From NCBI GenBank assembly GCA_035651755.1, contig DASRFA010000044.1:62001-126000 (forward strand): a stretch of 64,000 nt of DNA, in the 5' to 3' direction. The DNA comes from DASRFA01 sp035651755. Its GTDB lineage: Bacteria; Desulfobacterota; Binatia; UBA12015. A model generated the notes under the pieces. It was not told the DNA's origin, searched no databases, and was given only the letters and a program-made list of their open reading frames with translations. Positions 25,694-33,326 of this stretch are shown piece after piece (position 1 is the first letter of the stretch; each line of letters starts with the position of its first letter). Both the position numbers and the translations under genes were made by a program.

Positions 25694-25843
25694 TGATCGA
25701 CGTCCTCGGGCGACGGCGCACTTCGACCGATCGCGGCATTCGCGTGGCGACCGTCAACGGTTCGCCGCCGGCCCGCGCCGCCGCGTTTCGTCCGGGCGCT
25801 GGCGACGCTCTGTGTCGGCTCCGGCGCGCGCGTTTCGGAGCGG

Positions 25844-25864
25844 GTGAAACACCGCGCGTTTCAC
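25844..25864. promoter_or_regulatory. Perfect inverted repeat, possible activator (enhancer) site
   Basis: GTGAAAC-N7-GTTTCAC, 7-base arms with no mismatch. The centre lies about 80 bases upstream of the -24 box, a normal distance for an enhancer-binding protein acting on sigma54. A half-like copy CGCGCGTTTC also occurs just before it. Confidence 0.5.
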
Positions 25865-25932
25865 GGGCTTGCAACGAGATCGCGAGCGATGGCCGCGGTT
25901 CGCGCGGAAACGCAAAAAGATTCGTGCACAGC

Positions 25933-25947
25933 GGCATGGGCGTTGCT
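25933..25947 (+). promoter_or_regulatory. Candidate sigma54 promoter (-24/-12)
   Basis: GGCATG-N4-TTGCT fits the TGGCACG-N4-TTGCW consensus with GG and GC exactly 10 bases apart; the T before GG and the C of CACG are the mismatches. Expected start point near 25958, giving a leader of about 55 bases before ATG 26013. Confidence 0.5.
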
Positions 25948-26012
25948 GCAACGGCGAGCACGACCTTCTCACCCGCCTTGCCGGCTGGGTCGGGCCCAAG
26001 GGGAGCAATACC

Positions 26013-26840
26013 ATGCGGAGCGCTGCGAGGACGTCGAGCAACAACCGAAACCGGCCGTCGGGACGGAAGCATCCGACGCGGAGGAGGGGAGGCGGAACGC
26101 TGCGCGAGGCGCGCCCGCGCGCGCGCGGCGCCGATGAGGACATCAGCGCGTACCTCCCGCTCGTGCGGCAGGTCGTCCAGCAGATCCAGGGCGCTCTCCC
26201 CGCGTCGATCGAGCACGACGAGGTGATGAGCTGGGGCGTGGACGGCCTCCTCGACGCGTTCAAGAAGTTCGATCCCGGGAAGGCGACGCACTTCCAGACC
26301 TACGCCCGCATCCGCATCCGCGGCGCGATCCTCGACCAGCTGCGCTCGCTCGACTGGGTGTCGCGCACCGTCCGCCAGAAGGCGAACCACCTGGTCCGGA
26401 GCTCGCAGCAGCTCGAGCACCAGCTCGGTCGCCAGGCGTCGCACGACGAGCTGGCGTGTGCCATGGGACTCAAGATCGGCGAGCTGCACGACCTCATGAC
26501 CGAGGTCGGGGACCTCGCGATGGTGTCGCTCGAGGACGTCGCGTTCGGCCGCAACAACGAGCGCCTCGGATTCGAGGAGTTCATCGCCGCGTCGACCGGC
26601 GATCCGATGGCCGCCCTCCTCGCGCGCGAGCAGGCGACCGCGGTCGCGGCGGCGATCGAGCAGCTCCCCGAGAAGGAGCGCATGGTGATGCCGCTCTACT
26701 ACCACGGCGAGCTCACGATGAAGGAGGTCGGCGCGCGCCTCGGGATCACGGAGTCACGCGTGTCGCAGCTCCACACGCAGGCGATCTCGCGCCTGCGCTC
26801 GATGCTCTCGGAGTACGCCGGCGAGGTGCTCGCCCACTGA
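26013..26840 (+). CDS. fliA: FliA/WhiG-type RNA polymerase sigma factor (sigma28 family)
   Basis: 275 aa. Region 2 reads YLPLVRQVVQQIQGALP...SWGVDGLLDAFKKFDP...FQTYARIRIRGAILDQLRSLDWVSRTVR, the signature of flagellar-type sigma factors. Region 3 follows (ASHDELACAMG) and region 4 has LPEKERMVMPLYYHGELTMKEVGARLGITESRVSQLHTQAISRLR, a good helix-turn-helix. ATG 26013 is chosen because AGGGGAG lies 7 bases upstream; the basic N-terminal 40 residues are not conserved. No flagellar or chemotaxis genes are in the window, so it might control motility or another late programme. A possible sigma54 promoter upstream would fit a flagellar cascade. Converges on mobA. Confidence 0.88.
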   Translation: MRSAARTSSNNRNRPSGRKHPTRRRGGGTLREARPRARGADEDISAYLPLVRQVVQQIQGALPASIEHDEVMSWGVDGLLDAFKKFDPGKATHFQTYARIRIRGAILDQLRSLDWVSRTVRQKANHLVRSSQQLEHQLGRQASHDELACAMGLKIGELHDLMTEVGDLAMVSLEDVAFGRNNERLGFEEFIAASTGDPMAALLAREQATAVAAAIEQLPEKERMVMPLYYHGELTMKEVGARLGITESRVSQLHTQAISRLRSMLSEYAGEVLAH

Positions 26841-26859
26841 GCGAGCGCACTTCTTCGCC

Positions 26860-27537
26860 TCAGTCGACGGCGCGTAACCGCGCGAGCGCGGCGCGATACT
26901 CGTCCGGGTCGTTGACCCCGGCGAAGCTCGCTCCCTCCGGATCGAGCGCCGCGAGCTCGGCGCCTGCCACCTCCCGCACCCGGCACGCGGCGAAGCGCGC
27001 GGTCGGCCGGAGCTCGCCGTCCGCGAGCTGCCGCGCGTAGTGCGCCGCCATCGTCGCGACGCGATAGACCGCCACCATCGGCTCGACGCCGCCCGCCGTG
27101 CGGGCGATGACGACGTCGGCTGCGGGCTCGCCCTCCGCGGTCGCGAAGAGGCCGGCGACGAGCGCCGGCGCGAGAAACGGCGTGTCGCACGCTGCCACGA
27201 AGGCGCGCTCGCCGCGCGCCGCGGCGAGGCCGGCGGCGAGGCCGGCGACGGGTCCGCGGTCGGGCGCGCCGTCGTGCACCGTGCGGAGCGCGCCCGCCGG
27301 CAGCTCGTCGCCGAGCCGGAGGACCGCGGCCGCGAGGGCGTCGTGCTCGCCCGTGCTCCGGCCGGTCAGCGCGGGCGCGACGATCACGAGCTCGTCGCAC
27401 GCGACGACCAGGCGCCGCGCGACCCGGCAGACGAGCGGCTCGCCCCCGACGTCGAGCAGGGCCTTCGGGCTTCCCATGCGGCGCGACCGGCCGCCGGCCA
27501 GCACGATGCCGCTCCGGCGCGGCGCCGTCGCGTCCAC
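26860..27537 (-). CDS. mobA: Molybdenum cofactor guanylyltransferase MobA
   Basis: Transfers GMP from GTP to molybdopterin to form the guanine-dinucleotide cofactor (225 aa). N-terminal nucleotide loop GIVLAGGRSRRMGSPKALLDVGG, then GPVAGLAAGLAA and the metal-binding AACDTPFLAP, all as in MobA. The end has FAGVNDPDEYRAA, corresponding to the family's N-I-N-T-P-E-D motif. GTG 27537 is chosen since the loop begins about 10 residues later and the start sits 11 bases past the stop of the PfkB gene. No molybdoenzyme is in the window. The related MobA-like MocA (CTP) is a possible alternative. Confidence 0.85.
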   Translation of the reverse strand: MDATAPRRSGIVLAGGRSRRMGSPKALLDVGGEPLVCRVARRLVVACDELVIVAPALTGRSTGEHDALAAAVLRLGDELPAGALRTVHDGAPDRGPVAGLAAGLAAARGERAFVAACDTPFLAPALVAGLFATAEGEPAADVVIARTAGGVEPMVAVYRVATMAAHYARQLADGELRPTARFAACRVREVAGAELAALDPEGASFAGVNDPDEYRAALARLRAVD

Positions 27538-27548
27538 GGGCCCCCGCT

Positions 27549-28460
27549 TCAGACGGTGTGGAAGTCCGTCAACCGCAGGAACGCCTGGCGGCGCTCCTCG
27601 ATGTCGGCCGGGCGGAGCTCCCAGAGACGCCGGAGGCCGAAGCGCTCGACGACGAGCGAGGCGAGCACGCTGCCGTGCGCGATCGCGCGCCGGAGCGCGG
27701 CGGGCGCATTGGCGTCGCCCGCGCTCGCGAGGTGACCGAGGAAGCCGCCCGCGAAGGTGTCGCCGGCGCCCGTCGGATCGAACACCTCCTCGAGCGGATA
27801 CGCCGGCATCGCGAACATGCTGCCGGGCTCGAACGCGAGCACGCCGTACTCGCCGCGCTTCACCAGCACGCGCTTCGGGCCGAGGCGGAGGATCGCCGAG
27901 GCCGCCTTGACGACGTTGTGCACCTGCGCGAGCTCGCGCGCCTCCTCGTCGTTCACGATCAGGACGTCGACGCGCTCGAGCACGCGCAGCAGCGCGGGGC
28001 GCGCGTTCGCGAGCCAGAAGTTCATCGTGTCGCAGGCGACGAGCCGCGGCCGGCGGAGCTGGTCGAGCACGGACAGCTGGAGCTCCGGGTCGATGTTCGC
28101 GAGGAAGACGATGTCGGTGTCGCGATAGGCATCGGGCAGCTTCGGCTGGAACTGCGTGAGCACGTTGAGCTGCGTGTCGAGCGTGTCGCGGAGGTTCAGG
28201 TTCTCGTGATAGCGGCCGGCCCAGCGGAAGCTCGGCCCTTTGCCGCGCGTCACGCCCGTGAGGTCGACGCCGCGCTGCTCGAGCGCAGCGAGCGTGTCGG
28301 ACGGGAAGTCCTCGCCGACGATCGCGACGACGCGCACCGGCGTCGCGAAGCTCGCCGCGACCGCCGCGTAGGCCGCCGAGCCGCCGATCTCGTTCTCGGC
28401 GCGGCCGGCCGGAGTCTCGATGTCGTCGAAGGCGAGGGTACCGACGATGAGGAGCGACAT
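27549..28460 (-). CDS. PfkB family carbohydrate/nucleoside kinase
   Basis: 303 aa. Begins MSLLIVGTLAFDDIETPAG and has GGSAAYAAVAAS (PfkB motif 1 region) and the catalytic motif DPTGAGDTFAGGFLGHLA (about 235-252) with the base Asp. VNDEEARELA is also typical. The order of residues is closest to adenosine kinase/ribokinase-like members often annotated simply as PfkB. The substrate is not readable. It sits between the 5-FCL gene (stop 11 bases upstream) and mobA in one orientation, so it is likely part of a small operon. Confidence 0.85.
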   Translation of the reverse strand: MSLLIVGTLAFDDIETPAGRAENEIGGSAAYAAVAASFATPVRVVAIVGEDFPSDTLAALEQRGVDLTGVTRGKGPSFRWAGRYHENLNLRDTLDTQLNVLTQFQPKLPDAYRDTDIVFLANIDPELQLSVLDQLRRPRLVACDTMNFWLANARPALLRVLERVDVLIVNDEEARELAQVHNVVKAASAILRLGPKRVLVKRGEYGVLAFEPGSMFAMPAYPLEEVFDPTGAGDTFAGGFLGHLASAGDANAPAALRRAIAHGSVLASLVVERFGLRRLWELRPADIEERRQAFLRLTDFHTV

Positions 28461-28471
28461 GGCCGGCGTGT

Positions 28472-29092
28472 TTAGCAACCCGCGCCGGCGCCGCCACGGT
28501 CGCCGGCGATCGTGCGGAAGCCGACGTCGGTGAGGATCGCGTCGACGGCCTCGTCGTGCGGCTCCTCGGGAAGGCGCTCGACGATCTGCCAGGCGTGGCA
28601 CACGCCGACGATGGTCCAGCCGAGCGCGCGGAGCCGCCCGACCAGCCGATCGTAGTGTCCGCCGCCGCGCCCCAGCCGACGGCCGGCGGCATCGAGCGCC
28701 ACCGCGGGCGCGAGGAGCGTCGCCGGAACCTGCCCGGCCGTCGGATCCAGCGGCGCCCCCGTCGGCTCGGCGATGCCGCCGCGCCCGGGGGCGAGCGCGG
28801 TGCCGGCCGCGGCCGGCACGAGGTCGAGGCCGCCCCCCGGCGCGAGCCGCGGGAGGAGCACGAGAGCGCCGCGCTCGCGGGCTCCCGTCAGGACGGCGCC
28901 CAGGTCGGGCTCGCCATCGTGGGCGACATAGCCGGCGATCGTGCGCGCTCGCGCGATCGCCGGCACGCCGGCCGCGATCGCCGCGATGGCGCGGCTCGCC
29001 GTGGCGAGCTCGCCCTCCCCGAGGCCGCGTCTGCGAGCGCGCAGGCGCTCGCGCAGGACGCGCTTTTCGGCCGCCGGGGAGCCGTCGCACAC
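28472..29092 (-). CDS. 5-formyltetrahydrofolate cyclo-ligase
   Basis: ATP-dependent conversion of 5-formyl-THF to 5,10-methenyl-THF (206 aa). Seen: AEKRVLRERLRARRRGL at the N-terminus, TLLAPAVALDAAGRRLGRGGGHYDRLVGRL (family motif GxGGGYYD, with His for the first Tyr), and HDEAVDAILTD at the end. GTG 29092 is chosen as the codon just before the conserved region; no ATG is near. It is divergent from metK with 115 bases between, and a folate/one-carbon role fits metK here and folD-gcvTHP further on. Confidence 0.85.
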   Translation of the reverse strand: MCDGSPAAEKRVLRERLRARRRGLGEGELATASRAIAAIAAGVPAIARARTIAGYVAHDGEPDLGAVLTGARERGALVLLPRLAPGGGLDLVPAAAGTALAPGRGGIAEPTGAPLDPTAGQVPATLLAPAVALDAAGRRLGRGGGHYDRLVGRLRALGWTIVGVCHAWQIVERLPEEPHDEAVDAILTDVGFRTIAGDRGGAGAGC

Positions 29093-29207
29093 GATCGCAA
29101 CTGTACCTGGGTAGGCGGGCTTGATACACTCGCCGGTCACTCGCGGCGCGTCGACAAGGCCGCCCACCCTCGCAGCGAATCCCGGAAATCGGAGGAGAAG
29201 CATCTTC

Positions 29208-30392
29208 ATGGCGCTCAAGAACTTCCTCTTCACCTCGGAGTCGGTCTCGGAAGGCCACCCCGACAAGATGTGCGACCAGATCTCGGACGCCGTGGTCGAC
29301 GAGATTCTGCGCCAGGACCCCAAGGCCCGGGTCGCGTGCGAGGTCATGTGCAAGACCGGCATGGTCGTGATCGCGGGCGAGATCACGACGAACGCGAAGA
29401 TCTCGTACCCCGAGATCGCGCGCGAGACCGTCAAGGAGATCGGCTACACCTCCTCCGAGATGGGCTTCGACTACGACACCTGCGCGGTGCTGACCGCGAT
29501 CGACCGCCAGTCGCCCGACATCGCGATGGGCGTCGACCGCGCGAGCGAGCTCGACCAGGGCGCCGGCGACCAGGGTCTCATGTTCGGATTCGCCTGCGAC
29601 GAGACGCCCGAGCTCATGCCGCTTCCGATCTCGCTCGCTCACCATCTCGTCAAGCACCTGTCGCAGATCCGGAAGGAAGGCCAGTTCGACTTCCTCCGGC
29701 CCGACTCCAAGTCGCAGGTGACCGTGCAGTACGAGGACGGGAAGCCCGTCGCCGTGAAGAGCGTCGTCATCTCGACGCAGCACAGCCCCGAGGTCTCGAA
29801 CGAGACGCTGCGCGAGGCGATGGTCGAGCACGTCATCAAGAAGGTCATCCCGGCGCGCTATCTCCGCGGCGACACCGAGTTCCACATCAACCCGACCGGC
29901 CGGTTCGTCGTCGGCGGCCCGAAGGGCGACTGCGGCCTGACCGGCCGGAAGATCATCGTCGACACCTACGGCGGCTACGGGCGGCACGGCGGCGGCGCGT
30001 TCTCGGGCAAGGACCCGTCGAAGGTCGATCGCAGCGCCGCGTACATGGGCCGCTACATGGCGAAGAACGTCGTCGCGGCCGGCCTCGCCGCGCGCTGCGA
30101 GGTCCAGATCGCGTACGCGATCGGCATCGCCAAGCCGCTCTCGGTGCTGGTCGACACGTTCGGCACGGGCGTCGTCCCCGACGAGAAGATCTCGCAGGCG
30201 ATCCTCGAGGTCCTCGACCTGCGCCCGCGCGCGATCATCAAGACGCTCGACCTGCTGCGGCCGATCTACAAGAAGACCGCGTCGTACGGGCATTTCGGGC
30301 AGGCACCCGAGGGCGGCTACTTCACCTGGGAGCGGACCGACCAGGCGGGCGCGATCGCGGAGCGCTGCGGGCGGAAGGCGCCGGCGCGCTGA
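29208..30392 (+). CDS. metK: S-adenosylmethionine synthetase
   Basis: Makes SAM from methionine and ATP (394 aa). The start MALKNFLFTSESVSEGHPDKMCDQISDAVVD is typical. Also present: GAGDQGLMFGFACDETPELMPLPI, the P-loop-like GGPKGDCGLTGRKIIVDTYGGYGRHGGGAFSGKDPSKVDRS, and YAIGIAKPLSV. GGAGGAG about 10 bases upstream supports ATG 29208. The leader (29093-29207) has TACACT at 29125-29130 as a weak -10 candidate; no SAM riboswitch was recognised. The 3' end overlaps the convergent glycosylase gene by 71 bases. Confidence 0.97.
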   Translation: MALKNFLFTSESVSEGHPDKMCDQISDAVVDEILRQDPKARVACEVMCKTGMVVIAGEITTNAKISYPEIARETVKEIGYTSSEMGFDYDTCAVLTAIDRQSPDIAMGVDRASELDQGAGDQGLMFGFACDETPELMPLPISLAHHLVKHLSQIRKEGQFDFLRPDSKSQVTVQYEDGKPVAVKSVVISTQHSPEVSNETLREAMVEHVIKKVIPARYLRGDTEFHINPTGRFVVGGPKGDCGLTGRKIIVDTYGGYGRHGGGAFSGKDPSKVDRSAAYMGRYMAKNVVAAGLAARCEVQIAYAIGIAKPLSVLVDTFGTGVVPDEKISQAILEVLDLRPRAIIKTLDLLRPIYKKTASYGHFGQAPEGGYFTWERTDQAGAIAERCGRKAPAR

Positions 30393-31035
30393 GGTCCGGC
30401 GACGCGGTGCGCGGCGGGCGCGACACGCTCGCGTTGCCGCGCACCGAGAAGCGCCACGGCCGCGCCGCCCATTCGCCCGCGTAGTCGACCCCGATCCGCG
30501 GCGACGCGACCACGTCGCCCGGCGCGACCGGCGTCTCCGCGCGCGCGCCCCGCGGCACCAGGATGCGGAGCGCGCTCGAGCGGAGGTCCGCGCCGTTCAG
30601 CGCGCGGTCGATCCCGAACGCGCACGCGAGGTTCCCCGGGCCGCGCGCGAGCGCGGCGTCGGGGACGCGCGCGCCGCGGCGCGCCCGCATGAGCTCGAGC
30701 CCCGCGATCGGCTCGACGGCGCGCAGGAGCACCGCCTGCGGCCGGTCCTCGACCGACGCCACCACGTTCACGCAGTGGTGGATCCCGTAGACGAAGTAGA
30801 CGTAGGCGACGCCGCCCGCCGCGTACATCACCTCGGTGCGCGCGGTGCGACGGCCGCCGGCGGAGTGCGCGGCGAGGTCGTCGGGACCGCAGTACGCTTC
30901 GACCTCGACGATCCGGCCCGCGACGTCGCCCTCCGGGGAGCCGCGCCAGAGGACGAGCCCGAGGAGCTCGGGAGCGACCACGAGCGCCGGCCGGCGGAAG
31001 AAGCGCGCCGGCGGGGGCGATCCGAGCCCGCGCAC
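30322..31035 (-). CDS. mpg: 3-methyladenine DNA glycosylase (AAG/MPG family)
   Basis: Base-excision repair enzyme removing alkylated purines (237 aa). Conserved parts: ARFFRRPALVVAPELLGLVL, IVEVEAYCGPDDLAAHSAGGRRTART (with the catalytic Glu), VMYAAGGVAYVYFVYGIHHCVNVV and LARGPGNLACAFGID. The catalytic domain ends around FSVRGNASVS near position 30400; the last 25 residues are Pro/Ser/Arg-rich and read over the end of metK. GTG 31035 gives an N-terminus of normal length. An earlier stop may be missing rather than the tail being functional. Confidence 0.9.
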   Translation of the reverse strand: MRGLGSPPPARFFRRPALVVAPELLGLVLWRGSPEGDVAGRIVEVEAYCGPDDLAAHSAGGRRTARTEVMYAAGGVAYVYFVYGIHHCVNVVASVEDRPQAVLLRAVEPIAGLELMRARRGARVPDAALARGPGNLACAFGIDRALNGADLRSSALRILVPRGARAETPVAPGDVVASPRIGVDYAGEWAARPWRFSVRGNASVSRPPRTASPDLSAPAPSARSAPRSRPPGRSAPR

Positions 31036-31091
31036 GATGCCCGGCGGCGGCGCGCGGCGCGTTCCGCGCCGCGCGGGCACCGCGGGTCCGT

Positions 31092-31652
31092 TCAGGACGC
31101 GGTCGCCATGCCGACCTGCATGAGGAAGCCCATGTCGCCCTGGACCTTCATCTTGCCGGTCATGAACGCCTCCTGGGCGTTCATCCGCTTCTCCTGGATC
31201 GCGACGTGGTCGGCAAGCGCGATCGTCATCTCCGTGCGGGGGGTCGTCGCGCCGTTGAAGGTCATCTCGAGCTTGAACGGATCGCCCGACGGGCGCGTGA
31301 GGTTCAGCGCCATCGTGCCGCGGAGCGCGCGCACCGCGCCGCTCGACGCGCCCTGTCGCTGCTGTGCCGGCACGACGAGCGCCGGCACGGCTCCGTTCCG
31401 CGAGTTGATCGCGTCGAGCAGGTCGGGCGCGGAGAGCGTGAACGTGAGGAGCGCGGGCGCCGTGCCGCGCTCGACGGTCATCTTGCCGCCCGCGATCTTG
31501 ACGCTCCAGTCCCCGCCGCCTTCTCCGGTGACGTGGTACTGCAGCGCGACGTCCTCGGACGAGGGATTCTCGGCCTGCTGCGCCGCGAAGCCCGCCGGAA
31601 GGAGCTCGTCGAAGAACTGCTGGACCGTGGTTCCCTGGGTGTCGTCCGCCAT
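31092..31652 (-). CDS. SCP2 sterol-transfer family protein
   Basis: 186 aa. The SCP2 fold is indicated by DVALQYHVTGEGGGDWSVKIAGGKMTVERG, LTFTLSAPDLLDAI, and the end ADHVAIQEKRMNAQEAFMTGKMKVQGDMGFLMQV, which is the family's lipid-binding C-terminal motif. Such proteins bind sterols, acyl-CoA or other lipids; the ligand here is unknown. ATG 31652 (MADDTQG) has GGAGG about 9 bases upstream. A lipid role fits the WS/DGAT gene elsewhere in the window, though they are not adjacent. Confidence 0.87.
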   Translation of the reverse strand: MADDTQGTTVQQFFDELLPAGFAAQQAENPSSEDVALQYHVTGEGGGDWSVKIAGGKMTVERGTAPALLTFTLSAPDLLDAINSRNGAVPALVVPAQQRQGASSGAVRALRGTMALNLTRPSGDPFKLEMTFNGATTPRTEMTIALADHVAIQEKRMNAQEAFMTGKMKVQGDMGFLMQVGMATAS

Positions 31653-31762
31653 GGCTCCGAACCTCCGCTGCCGTTCCAATCCGTCGGCTCGCTCGGACGA
31701 AACCACGGCCGGCGCCATCGGTCCAGCCCCGCGCCCGTCCGGTCGACCGGGGCGGGGACCGG

Positions 31763-32704
31763 TCAGGGCGCGAAGAGCGGCTCGCCCGGGATGCCGACGA
31801 GGACGCTCGCGACCGTCGTGCCGGACCCGAGCGACGGGAAGCCGTAGTTCGTGAAGTAGAGCCGTCCCGTGTCACGGCCGGGCCCGAAGCCGAAGGCGAG
31901 GCTCGCGGGCCCGTCGAGCGCGCCCGACACCACGAACGGCTGCGAGCGCCGGTTCGACGTGCCGTCCGGCAGCACGACCCAGATCTGGCCGGAGGCCGCG
32001 ACGAAGAGGTGTCCCGCCTTGTCGAACGCGATCCCGTCCGGGAATCCGATCCCGGTCGCGTAGGTCTCGGGCGCGCCGACCTCGCCGCGGTCGTTGTAGG
32101 TCATGCGCACGATCCGGTTCATGAACGTGTCGGCGATGTAGAGGAATCCGTCGGGGCCGAACGCGATCCCGTTCGGCGACGGGATCTCCTCGGTGATCGT
32201 GAGGTACGTCGTGTCCGGCTGGACGGTCGCGACCTGGGGAAAGCCGCCGATCCCGAGCGCCGTGACGAGGAGGCGCTGCTGGGGGTCGAAGACCATCGCG
32301 TTCGGTCCGTCGAGGCCGCTGGTCGCGACCCGCATGACGGAGTCCTGCCCGACCGCGACCACTTCTCCGGTGTTGAACGCGGCCGCGAAGATCTCGTCCT
32401 GCGGCCCGGTCGCGAGGCCCGCGAGGCTGCGGCCGGTCTCGGCGAAGACGCTCACGACGCCCGACGGCGAGATCCGCGTGATGCGGCCGGTCGTGCTGCC
32501 GGCGTAGAGGTTGCCGGCGCTGTCGAAGGTCAGGCCTTCGGGACCGATCAGGCCGCCGAGCTCGACACCGGCCGGCGGTGCAGGGTCGGGAAGGGCATTG
32601 AAGTCGTTCGGCTTGTCGCCGCCGCCTCCGCCGCCGCACGCCGCGACCGCGCACGCGAGCGCGATCCCGAGAGCCAACCGTCCGAACGCCCGTCCCCCCG
32701 TCAT
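31763..32704 (-). CDS. NHL/SMP-30-like beta-propeller lipoprotein
   Basis: 313 aa predicted lipoprotein. Signal ALGIALACAVAAC with Cys at about 23, then a poly-Gly stretch, followed by repeated blades such as GLTFDSAGNLYAGSTTGRITRIS, GIAFGPDGFLYIADTFMNRIVRM and GIAFDKAGHLFVAASGQIWVV. These are typical of SMP-30/gluconolactonase-like or NHL propellers. Metal or catalytic residues cannot be fixed by eye. ATG 32704 has GGAGG 5 bases upstream; the GTG two codons earlier overlaps that site. Likely envelope-facing binding protein or lactonase. Confidence 0.8.
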   Translation of the reverse strand: MTGGRAFGRLALGIALACAVAACGGGGGGDKPNDFNALPDPAPPAGVELGGLIGPEGLTFDSAGNLYAGSTTGRITRISPSGVVSVFAETGRSLAGLATGPQDEIFAAAFNTGEVVAVGQDSVMRVATSGLDGPNAMVFDPQQRLLVTALGIGGFPQVATVQPDTTYLTITEEIPSPNGIAFGPDGFLYIADTFMNRIVRMTYNDRGEVGAPETYATGIGFPDGIAFDKAGHLFVAASGQIWVVLPDGTSNRRSQPFVVSGALDGPASLAFGFGPGRDTGRLYFTNYGFPSLGSGTTVASVLVGIPGEPLFAP

Positions 32705-32883
32705 AACCACCTCCGCTCCACCGACGCCCCCCCGCGCTCCGCGGGTTCGGCCGCCGTCCGGGACGAGGCCCGGAAGGCCGCCGCTTTCGGCCGGGCGAGC
32801 CTAGCGCATTTTGGGAGATCGGCCCAAGCCGGCCGGCCCTTTACCCGGTGACTGCCGAGCCGGCTGCTCCGCTCCAGCCGCCC

Positions 32884-33090
32884 TTAGTGCTGGAAGGCCT
32901 TGATGGGCAGCGACTGGAGCCCGGTCAGGGCCTCCACGAAGTGGCCGAACTCCTCTTCGCTCAGGTAGAGGTCGATGCCGTGGTCGTAGAACGAGATGCT
33001 GACGTTCGCGGTGCCCTCGTCGTCGGTGAACTTCACGACGCGAAAGCAATCGCACTCGTACAGGGTTTCGTCTTCGTCACGCTCGCTCAT
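32884..33090 (-). CDS. Small acidic protein of unknown function
   Basis: 67 aa, MSERDEDETLYECDCFR..., with many Asp/Glu and one Cys-x-Cys (about 13-15). Not recognised. AGGAGA lies 6 bases before ATG 33090, which supports it as a real gene although it is short. Predicted soluble, with alternating beta-type segments (RVVKFTDDEGTANVSISFYDH) and a helix (EEEFGHFVEALTGL). Confidence 0.65.
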   Translation of the reverse strand: MSERDEDETLYECDCFRVVKFTDDEGTANVSISFYDHGIDLYLSEEEFGHFVEALTGLQSLPIKAFQH

Positions 33091-33200
33091 GGCGCTCTCC
33101 TGACGCGGTCGGCTGCTCCGAGGGTCGTAGCGAGCGGGGGACGGCAAAGCCACACGCCCACCACCCGCGAAACGGCTCAGCACGCGAGCGAAGCGAGCCC

Positions 33201-33260
33201 GCGGGGAGTGGGGCCCCGTTCGGCTTTGCCGAACGGGGCGAGGGGAGCGGTCCCCTCGCG
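33201..33260 (+). repeat. REP-like two-hairpin repeat, copy R2
   Basis: First stem GCCCCGTTCGGC pairs exactly with GCCGAACGGGGC around a TTT loop; second stem GAGGGG/CCCCTC around AGCGGT. It is preceded by AGCGAAGCGAGCCCGCGG, shared in part by R4. Confidence 0.88.
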
Positions 33261-33268
33261 CGACAACT

Positions 33269-33322
33269 TGGGGCCCCGTTCGGCTTTGCCGAACGGGGCG
33301 AGGGGAGCGATCCCCTCGTTGA
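33269..33322 (+). repeat. REP-like two-hairpin repeat, copy R3 (tandem with R2)
   Basis: Same two stems as R2 with AGCGAT in the second loop. It ends 4 bases before the MFS start codon, so the hairpins form the immediate 5' leader of that gene. Confidence 0.88.
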
Positions 33323-33326
33323 ATTG

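Larger units (their letters stand above)
25694..26012. other. 319-bp leader of the sigma-factor gene, with regulatory signals
   Basis: Contains a perfect inverted repeat (25844-25864) and a sigma54-like -24/-12 element (25933-25947), in the usual enhancer-then-promoter order. Open frames crossing it have unusual composition and are not taken as coding. Confidence 0.6.

Noticed and set aside
25614..25925. Further copies of the nadA operator (TTTGCGT / ACGCAAA)
   Set aside because: Only single half-sites were found (one in queG coding sequence, one near 25913), not paired arms.
29093..29207. SAM riboswitch ahead of metK
   Set aside because: The leader is only 115 bases and shows none of the conserved cores I can recognise; a covariance search would settle it.
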